This document shows positions 58,246-64,000 of a stretch of 64,000 nt of DNA, piece after piece. The stretch lies in assembly GCF_001650915.1 (NCBI RefSeq), contig NZ_LXYO01000034.1:148922-212921 (forward strand), given 5' to 3'. A program made the position numbers and the translations under genes. Below the pieces are notes generated by a model that saw only the letters and a program-made list of their open reading frames with translations, was not told the origin of the DNA and made no database searches. Each line of letters starts with the position of its first letter. The stretch's first letter is position 1. This DNA is from Marinobacter sp. EhC06 (GTDB taxonomy: Bacteria > Pseudomonadota > Gammaproteobacteria > Pseudomonadales > Oleiphilaceae).

Positions 58246-58278
58246 TTCATGTTTTTTATCTTTGGCATCCGTTTTGGT

Positions 58279-58293
58279 TATACTTCAGTGAAG
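58279..58293 (+). promoter_or_regulatory. -10-like box and small operator-like palindrome before the LysR gene
   Basis: TATACT (58279-58284) is a good -10 hexamer without a convincing -35. It overlaps the palindrome CTTCA-G-TGAAG (58283-58293), which could be a regulator half-site. A transcript starting here would carry both palindromic elements B1 and B2 in its roughly 300-base leader. Confidence 0.3.
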
Positions 58294-58297
58294 GTCC

Positions 58298-58402
58298 CGG
58301 GTTGGGAGAGCACTTTCAAAACACGCCGGCAAGCACATCCATGTGGGCTCGAATCGGGCCATCCCTGGCCCTCTACGGTTTTGAAAGTGCTCTCCCAACC
58401 CG
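58298..58402 (-). repeat. Palindromic repeat element, copy B1 (short form)
   Basis: This 105-base element has perfect 25-base terminal arms (58298-58322 and 58378-58402). The 55-base core, read on the minus strand, contains GGGCCAGGGATGGCCC followed by GAGCCCACATGGATG and ends GGCGT. It is the inverted relative of copy B2, 40 bases away. The arms differ in sequence from those of every other copy but pair perfectly with each other. Confidence 0.88.
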
Positions 58403-58442
58403 CTCCCCAGACAATTGTGCAGCCCTCAATGCTGCCCGGGGC

Positions 58443-58549
58443 GCCTGGAGGGGCGGGCCTCACAAAACCGTGGAGCGCCAGGGATGGCGCGACCGAGCCC
58501 TACATGGATGTATTCACGGGCGTGTTTTGGGAGGTTTGCCCCTCCAGGC
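58443..58549 (+). repeat. Palindromic repeat element, copy B2 (short form)
   Basis: This 107-base element has 26-base arms (58443-58468 and 58524-58549) complementary at 22 positions. Its 55-base core is nearly the same as that of B1 in opposite orientation: GCGCCAGGGATGGCGC, then GAGCCCTACATGGATG, then ACGGGCGT. It ends 38 bases before the LysR start codon. Confidence 0.85.
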
Positions 58550-58587
58550 AACTTGCACCCAAGCTTCAGAACAAAGAGGACCATTCT

Positions 58588-59460
58588 GTGGACTCAAACG
58601 CATTAAAAGCTTTTCTGACCATTGTTGATCAGGGCTCCTTTTCAGAAGCCGCGGAAACCCTGCACCTGACACAGCCGGCCATCTCGAAACGCCTTGCCGC
58701 ACTGGAAAACCAGCTTGGCACCAGTCTCATTGACCGAAGTCACCGTCAGATTCGGCTAACCGACGCTGGAAGCCGGCTATTACCTCATGCCCGCCGGATC
58801 CTGGATGAAATCCACAATGCCAGGGTAGCGCTGTCGCCCGACTCCGGGCAGGTAGAAGGCGAACTGCAAATTATCGCCAGCCACCACATTGGCCTGCACC
58901 ATTTGCCGAATTGGCTGCGACGGTTCAAACGGGAATACCCCCAGGTATTGATCAACCTCCAATTCATGGAATCCGATGCCGCCTACGAGCAGATGCGTAA
59001 ACGGAACGCCGAATTGGCGTTCGTGACGCTCAGCGACAGTATGGAACCGAGTTTTCACGTTTTCGCCCAATGGCCGGACCAGATGGTGTTTGTGGCTGGC
59101 GCGGAGCATCCTCTGGCCTCGCTCAGCAAACCAGCGTTGTCGGATCTTGCGGATCACCCTGCACTGCTTCCGGATACCAGTACCGCGACCTATCGGGTTG
59201 TAAGCCGGCTGTTTCTGGAGGCGAATCTGCATTTGAATCCACAGATGCCCACCAACTACCTCGAAACCATCAAGATGATGACCAGCGTTGGCCTGGGGTG
59301 GAGTGTTCTGCCCCTACGAATGGTTGATGACAGCCTTCAAGTGCTAGAGGTGGGCAAGCCAGTTGCTCGGGTGCTGGGTGGAATCGGATTATCCGGGCGG
59401 CAACTCAGCAACGCGGCGAAGGCCCTCCTAACCATCGTGCAGGAAGAAGAAGGCGCCTGA
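58588..59460 (+). CDS. LysR-family transcriptional regulator
   Basis: A 290-residue regulator. The N-terminal winged helix-turn-helix is clear: ALKAFLTIVDQGSFSEAAETLHLTQPAISKRLAALENQLG, followed by the LysR co-inducer-binding domain (about 90-290). A GTG start at 58588 is supported by AGAGGA eight bases upstream; a frame extending to 58249 would translate the palindromic elements and is rejected. Being divergent from leuC, it may regulate leucine genes, but the ligand is unknown. Confidence 0.9.
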   Translation: MDSNALKAFLTIVDQGSFSEAAETLHLTQPAISKRLAALENQLGTSLIDRSHRQIRLTDAGSRLLPHARRILDEIHNARVALSPDSGQVEGELQIIASHHIGLHHLPNWLRRFKREYPQVLINLQFMESDAAYEQMRKRNAELAFVTLSDSMEPSFHVFAQWPDQMVFVAGAEHPLASLSKPALSDLADHPALLPDTSTATYRVVSRLFLEANLHLNPQMPTNYLETIKMMTSVGLGWSVLPLRMVDDSLQVLEVGKPVARVLGGIGLSGRQLSNAAKALLTIVQEEEGA

Positions 59461-59463
59461 GAC

Positions 59464-60636
59464 TTAGCCCTCGCTTTGGGCTGGCGGCGGCCGCAAACCT
59501 CGCCACGTGATCACGATTGCAACCGCCATGGCCGCAGCCCCACCCCAGAAGGCCGCTGAGGTGTTGAAACCATCCACCAGAAAACCCGATAGCCAGGCTC
59601 CCAGAGCACCACCAGCACCAAACGTGAGTCCGCTGTACAGGGCCTGGCCCTGTCCGTGGTGGTGTTTGCCGAAGAACCCCTGGATGTATTGAACCGAAAT
59701 CGCGTGCAGTGCCCCGTAAGACGCCGCATGCAGCAGCTGAGCGAAGAGCAGCACTGCAACCACGTCGGTTACCTCGGCAATCAGAACCCAGCGGATCATG
59801 GTTAATGTCAGTGCGCCAATCGCAATCTGCCGAACCGTAAAATTACGCGTTAGCCTATGCATCACCAGAAACAGCGCAATCTCCGCCAAAACTCCCAAAG
59901 ACCACAACAGACCAATCGAAAGCTTGCCGTAACCATGCTGTTCCAGGTGGATACTGAAGAAGGTGTAGTAGGCGCCATGTGACACCTGAAGCAGGAAATT
60001 CATTAGAAAGAACGTCACCACCGCCGGGTGTGTGACAATTGCCTTCAAGCTGCCTTTCGGCGCCGGCGGCTTTCGCTCGCCCCGCTCGGCAGGTACAAGA
60101 AACGCGGAAACGGCGATGCCTGCGAACACCGGTAACAACAGCCAAGGAAGTTTCTGAATCGGCACCAGCTCCAGCAAACCGCCCACCAGCGCCACCGCGC
60201 CGATAAACCCCACAGAGCCCCAGAGCCGGACCCGGCCGTATTTCTCCTTCTGTTCGCCAAGGGTTCGAAGTGTGATCACCTCATAAAGCGGCAGAATGGC
60301 ATTCCAGAAAAAGGTGAACGCCAGCATTACCAGCAGCAGGCCATAGAACCCTGGTTCCATGAATACACCAGCGAAGAACAGTGAACCGGTGATGGCCCCG
60401 AACCGGACCAGACGAACCCGCTGGCCGGTTTTATCCCCGAGCCAGCCCCAGACGCTTGGAGCAACGATTTTGGTCAGCTGGATCGTCGCCATCAGTGTGG
60501 CGATCTGAAGATAGGAAAATCCCTGGCCCTCGAGGTAGAGGGACCAGTACGGCAGGAGCCCTCCGAGGAGGGCGAAGAACCAGAAATAGAGGTTGGAAAG
60601 GCGCCAGTAGATAACGAAACCTCTTATCGGTACCAA
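59464..60636 (-). CDS. MFS transporter, HcaT/PPP-like family
   Basis: A 390-residue major facilitator with about 12 membrane segments. The N-terminal YWRLSNLYFWFFALLGGLLPYWSLYLEGQGFS and the motif-A-like region VWGWLGDKTGQRVRLVRFG resemble the MFS_1-like branch that includes the phenylpropionate transporter HcaT. The substrate is unknown. The reading frame opens at TTG 60636 with no ATG or clear ribosome site nearby, so the start is uncertain. It converges with the LysR gene after three bases. Confidence 0.85.
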   Translation of the reverse strand: MVPIRGFVIYWRLSNLYFWFFALLGGLLPYWSLYLEGQGFSYLQIATLMATIQLTKIVAPSVWGWLGDKTGQRVRLVRFGAITGSLFFAGVFMEPGFYGLLLVMLAFTFFWNAILPLYEVITLRTLGEQKEKYGRVRLWGSVGFIGAVALVGGLLELVPIQKLPWLLLPVFAGIAVSAFLVPAERGERKPPAPKGSLKAIVTHPAVVTFFLMNFLLQVSHGAYYTFFSIHLEQHGYGKLSIGLLWSLGVLAEIALFLVMHRLTRNFTVRQIAIGALTLTMIRWVLIAEVTDVVAVLLFAQLLHAASYGALHAISVQYIQGFFGKHHHGQGQALYSGLTFGAGGALGAWLSGFLVDGFNTSAAFWGGAAAMAVAIVITWRGLRPPPAQSEG

Positions 60637-60672
60637 AGAATCAGATTCGCGACGACAGTGCCTTGGTGTGCT

Positions 60673-60704
60673 GTCGGATTACGCCTTTGGCTAATCCGAC
60701 CTAC
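60673..60704. repeat. REP-like palindrome, copy 5
   Basis: Identical over 32 bases to copy 2 at 55928-55959. It lies about 36 bases upstream of the MFS gene and about 60 bases from element C. Confidence 0.88.
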
Positions 60705-60762
60705 ATGGAAGGTGACCGAACCTTCAGAGCCGGACATGAGAGCATCACTAGAGTCTGGCTGG

Positions 60763-60948
60763 TGTGGCGGGATTTATTGCCCAAAAATGTGGAGCGCCAT
60801 GGATGGCGTGACCAAGCCCTACAGGGGTGAGGCCGAGCGCCTATGAAGCGAAGCTTCATGCGACAGCCGAACGACAGCAATCTGTGATTGCTGGCTGGAC
60901 CCCGCAGGGGTATTTACGGGCGCTTTTTGGGCAATCAATCCCGCCACA
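60763..60948 (+). repeat. Palindromic repeat element, copy C (long form)
   Basis: This 186-base element has 25-base arms (60763-60787 and 60924-60948) matching at 24 positions. The core has GGAGCGCCATGGATGGCG, an insert with TGAAGC-GAA-GCTTCA and GCAATC-TGT-GATTGC hairpins, then GACCCCGCAGGGGT and ACGGGCGC. It is homologous to copy A along its whole core. With REP copy 5 it accounts for most of the 341-base gap between the MFS and aroC genes, which otherwise contains nothing I can support. Confidence 0.85.
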
Positions 60949-60977
60949 GCAGTTTCACCAAATCTTAAAAAGCAAAC

Positions 60978-62072
60978 TCAGAGCTGCCCAATCACCGGCG
61001 TAGAAACAGACACATCGGCGTTCTGCCCACGGTGCCGCAAATAATGATCCATCAACACAATGGCCATCATCGCCTCAGCAATCGGCGTTGCGCGAATCCC
61101 GACACAGGGATCGTGCCGCCCAGTGGTGATCACTTCACAGGGATCACCGTTTACATCAATACTGCGGCCCGGCAATCGCAAACTCGAGGTCGGCTTAAGT
61201 GCAATACTGGCAACAATCGGCTGCCCCGATGAAATGCCACCCAGCACACCACCCGCATTGTTTGAAAGGAATCCCTCCGGAGTCATTTCATCACGGTGCT
61301 CCGTGCCCTTCTGATCGATGCAGTCGAAGCCGGCGCCAATCTCCACACCCTTCACCGCATTGATACTCATCAGCGCATGAGCCAGATCCGCATCCAGACG
61401 GTCGAAGATCGGCTCGCCGAGTCCTGGCGGCACACCCTCGGCAACCACATTAATGCGAGCTCCGATGGAATCACCCTCTTTGCGAAGTGCATCCATATAG
61501 GCCTCCATCTCGGCAATCTTGTCCGCGTCCGGGCAGAAAAACGGGTTCTGGTGAACCTGATCCCAATCCAGCTTTTCCGCCTTGATGGGCCCCAACTGAG
61601 ACAGGTAGCCACGAATCCGGATACCCAGGCGTTGCTCAAGGAATTTCCTGGCAACCGCGCCGGCGGCCACCCGCATAGCGGTCTCACGGGCAGAAGAACG
61701 GCCGCCCCCACGATAATCACGCACACCGTACTTGTGCATGTAGGTGTAATCGGCGTGCGCCGGCCGGAACTGTTCAGAGATCTTGGAATAATCCTTGGAA
61801 CGCTGATCGGTGTTCTCGATCACCAGCCCGATTGGTGTGCCGGTGGTCTTGCCCTCAAAAACGCCGGACAGGATTCTCACCTCATCAGCTTCACGGCGCT
61901 GGGTCGTATGCCGGGAGGTGCCCGGTTTACGGCGATCCAGGTCCCGCTGCATGTCCGCTTCCGATAGCTCTAACCCAGGGGGGCAGCCATCAATGATGCA
62001 CCCCAGCGCAGGCCCGTGGCTCTCGCCGAATGAGGTAACCGTAAACAGTTTTCCGAAAGTGTTTCCCGACAT
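60978..62072 (-). CDS. aroC: Chorismate synthase
   Basis: AroC makes chorismate, the last step of the shikimate pathway, using reduced FMN. The 364-residue protein has the three classical signatures: [38 protein letters not shown], and [17 protein letters not shown]. It follows prmB after 37 bases. Together with the DAHP synthase and trpFBA here, it brackets the aromatic pathway. Confidence 0.98.
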   Translation of the reverse strand: MSGNTFGKLFTVTSFGESHGPALGCIIDGCPPGLELSEADMQRDLDRRKPGTSRHTTQRREADEVRILSGVFEGKTTGTPIGLVIENTDQRSKDYSKISEQFRPAHADYTYMHKYGVRDYRGGGRSSARETAMRVAAGAVARKFLEQRLGIRIRGYLSQLGPIKAEKLDWDQVHQNPFFCPDADKIAEMEAYMDALRKEGDSIGARINVVAEGVPPGLGEPIFDRLDADLAHALMSINAVKGVEIGAGFDCIDQKGTEHRDEMTPEGFLSNNAGGVLGGISSGQPIVASIALKPTSSLRLPGRSIDVNGDPCEVITTGRHDPCVGIRATPIAEAMMAIVLMDHYLRHRGQNADVSVSTPVIGQL

Positions 62073-62109
62073 AATTCAGTATCTTGTTCAGCTTTTTTGA
62101 GAATTCAGA

Positions 62110-63012
62110 TTAACTCGAAGCCTGCCACTGGCTCAGGTCCGGTTCGGTAATCAGAAAGACGCCATCGCCGCCATTTTCGAACTCCAGCCAGGTTAGCGGC
62201 AGATCCGGGTAGGCCTCATCCATTGCTACCCAGCTATTACCAACCTCGACAACCATGAGCCCGCCAGGGGTGAGATGCTCAGCCGCCCTCGCAATGATCC
62301 TGTGGGCGATATCCAGCCCATCTTTGCCGGCAGCCAGGCCGAGTTCAGGCTCGTGGCGGTATTCGTCCGGCATACTGGAAAGATCTTCCGCATCCACATA
62401 AGGCGGATTGCTCACGATGATATCGTAGCGGCCTTTAATATTTTCAAAGACATCCGATTGTACGGTACGAACTCGTTCGCGGACTCCGTGAAGTTCAATA
62501 TTCGATTCTGCTACCTCTAGCGCATCTACGGAGATATCCGAGAGGTCAACTTCCGCTTCAGAAAAAACGGACGCCGCGCCAATGCCAATACAACCGCTAC
62601 CAGTACAGAGATCAAGGATGCGTTCAACCGGCTTATCACCCAGCCAGGGCTGAAAGCCACTCTCGATCAGTTCGCCGATGGGAGAACGCGGCACCAGCAC
62701 CCGCTCGTCCACATGGAACGGCATGCCCATGAACCAGGCCTCACCCAACAAGTAGGCCAGAGGCACCCGTTCGTTCACACGGCGGCTGATCCTTCCCAGG
62801 ATCAGCTCTCGCTCTTCGCGGGTTAGCCGGGCTTCCAGGAACACCGTGTTGTTTTCCAGAGGAAGGTGCAGGCTGCGCATGACCAACTGAACCGCCTCAT
62901 CCCAGACGTTATCCGTTCCGTGGCCGAAAAACAGGGGCGAAGCGGCAAACTGTGAGGAAGCGTAGCGAAGGTAATCCCGAACGCTATGAAGGTCGTCAAT
63001 GGGGCTGGTCAC
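62110..63012 (-). CDS. prmB: Ribosomal protein L3 N5-glutamine methyltransferase
   Basis: PrmB methylates a glutamine of ribosomal protein L3. The 300-residue protein has an N-terminal helical substrate-binding domain, the SAM-binding [15 protein letters not shown] (about 134-148), and the catalytic NPPY at 202-205. The sequence [16 protein letters not shown] distinguishes PrmB from PrmC. It is encoded next to aroC, the arrangement I recall in other gammaproteobacteria. Confidence 0.95.
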   Translation of the reverse strand: MTSPIDDLHSVRDYLRYASSQFAASPLFFGHGTDNVWDEAVQLVMRSLHLPLENNTVFLEARLTREERELILGRISRRVNERVPLAYLLGEAWFMGMPFHVDERVLVPRSPIGELIESGFQPWLGDKPVERILDLCTGSGCIGIGAASVFSEAEVDLSDISVDALEVAESNIELHGVRERVRTVQSDVFENIKGRYDIIVSNPPYVDAEDLSSMPDEYRHEPELGLAAGKDGLDIAHRIIARAAEHLTPGGLMVVEVGNSWVAMDEAYPDLPLTWLEFENGGDGVFLITEPDLSQWQASS

Positions 63013-63107
63013 AAACGTAAATCCTGTGCGAGAGCGTGTCAGCGCCGGATTATACGCTGTTTAGGCGTCCAACTGCAGCCCACCGGAGGCGGCCGCATGC
63101 AAATCTC

Positions 63108-63983
63108 TCAGATCGCCAGCGGGCCGGAGCTGTTCCGGCTTTCCTCAAACCGATCCAGCGCGGCTGCCATCCGTTCCCTGCCCAACTGAATCAATTCCGG
63201 GGCCTTGTGGTAATCGTAAGTTCGACAGGCATTTTTGGGAATATTAACCAATAAGTCCGGCGGATACCCGGCGATCTTGTACTGCACAAGCGCACTCTGC
63301 ATGGTCTCGATGGTAAGGTTCATCACATCGAATTTGCCGATACCGAGCTTGTCCCAGTTGATGGTTTCGTGCTCTTCCTGACTCTTCTTGTCGGTCGGTT
63401 TCTTATCATGTTGCTTCTGGTGCTCTTTTTTATGCACAGCACGGCTGATTTTCTCTTCCGGGCTGTCTCCATTGTCCGGTTTCCGGGCTGTCAGTGATTT
63501 CAGGGCGTCCCAGTCAAACCAACGCGATGCTTTCTCGCGGATCGTATCCACCCATTCATCCATGTCCGTGTTTTCGTCCTGTATGGGTGAAAAAGCGGCA
63601 TCGGGAATACGTCGACGCCGATCATCCTCGCCACTGAGGTTAACTGCGACAATCATGTCGGCATGAGAGGAAATGGTCGGGATAATTGGCAATGGATTGA
63701 GCAAGGCGCCGTCAACGAGAACCCGGCCATTAAGAACCAGCGGAGTAACAACACTTGGGATCGCCACCGAGGCGCGAATGGCTTGATCCAACGGGCCTTC
63801 CTGGAACCAGATTTCCTTATGGGCAAGCAGATCGGTGGCCACAGCGGTAAACGCAATGGGCAGATTTTCAATCCGGGTGTCACCCAACATTTCCCTGACC
63901 ACCGAAAAGATCTTCTCGCCGCGAATGGCGCCGACAGAATTGAAGGTGACGTCCAGCTGTAAACATCCCTGTTTCAGTTGCAC
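63108..63983 (-). pseudogene. Patatin-like phospholipase, C-terminal part; reading frame apparently broken at 5' end
   Basis: The 291-residue frame matches the second half of bacterial patatin-like lipases: VTFNSVGAIRGEKIFSVVREML, LPIAFTAVATDLLAHKE, RASVAIPSVVTPLVLNGR, and the catalytic Asp in LVDGALLNPLP. The nucleophile motif GxSxG and the oxyanion glycines, which belong upstream, are absent. In the same frame a TAA occurs at 63990-63992, just before the first possible start (GTG 63983). So either the gene has a frameshift near 63970-63992 or a sequencing error splits it; the 5' part lies beyond the window. A charged His/Lys/Asp-rich insert at about 175-210 is unusual. Confidence 0.6.
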
Positions 63984-64000
63984 CGCTGATTAGAGTTTTC

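Noticed and set aside
58249..58587. N-terminal extension of the LysR gene by 113 codons
   Set aside because: It would translate both palindromic repeat elements; the GTG at 58588 has a ribosome site and fits the LysR N-terminus.

Overview
The window is a stretch of ordinary bacterial chromosome, moderately GC-rich and densely packed. Protein families and gene order point to a gammaproteobacterium near Pseudomonas. My best guess is a marine genus such as Marinobacter. The basis is recalled gene order: fabI / yej-type ABC genes / mltD / gloB / methyltransferase / rnhA / dnaQ / fimL / sohB / cysI / metH, and metZ-purF-cvpA-SPOR-folC-accD-trp-truA-fimV-asd-leuB-leuDC, both follow P. aeruginosa closely. 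I ran no search. I see no prophage, integron, transposase or CRISPR array.

Layout. 1-5.1 kb: end of hemH, a tRNA-Ser(UGA), a BI-1 family membrane protein, the tusDCB-tusE sulfur-relay operon, and two membrane protein genes. 5.3-12.6 kb: nfuA divergent from metH, a DUF2970 protein, a 34-residue membrane protein, and the assimilatory sulfite reductase pair cysI-DUF934. 12.9-20.2 kb: mostly minus strand, with acuI, sohB, an SCP2 protein, fimL, dnaQ, rnhA and a methyltransferase. 20.2-29.4 kb: plus strand, with gloB, mltD, a complete YejABEF-type oligopeptide importer and fabI. 29.4-33.8 kb: PilZ and DUF1631 proteins, DAHP synthase and cobA.

33-50 kb: one almost unbroken minus-strand run from truA through trpF, trpB, trpA, accD, folC, a SPOR protein, cvpA, purF, metZ, ftsK, lolA, rarA and serS to cobA, with many overlaps or gaps of a few bases. 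50-58 kb: fimV, asd, leuB, leuD and leuC. 58.6-64 kb: a LysR regulator, an MFS transporter, aroC, prmB and the end of a patatin-like gene that looks frame-disrupted at the window edge.

The genes form recognisable themes. Sulfur handling: TusBCDE, CysI, CobA (siroheme precursor), MetZ, MetH, NfuA. Aromatic amino acids: DAHP synthase, AroC, TrpFBA. Leucine and aspartate-family synthesis. Envelope: MltD, LolA, FtsK, SPOR, FabI, AccD. Type IV pilus and second-messenger control: FimL, FimV, PilZ, DUF1631.

The most unusual content is non-coding. Four copies of a palindromic element lie at 12632-12824, 58298-58402, 58443-58549 and 60763-60948. Each has long terminal arms that differ between copies yet are complementary within a copy. 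The conserved core can fold into internal hairpins that show compensatory base changes. Five copies of a separate 31-35 bp REP-like palindrome sit next to them or within the leu cluster. Two of the large elements appear to fill the 5' leader of the LysR gene.
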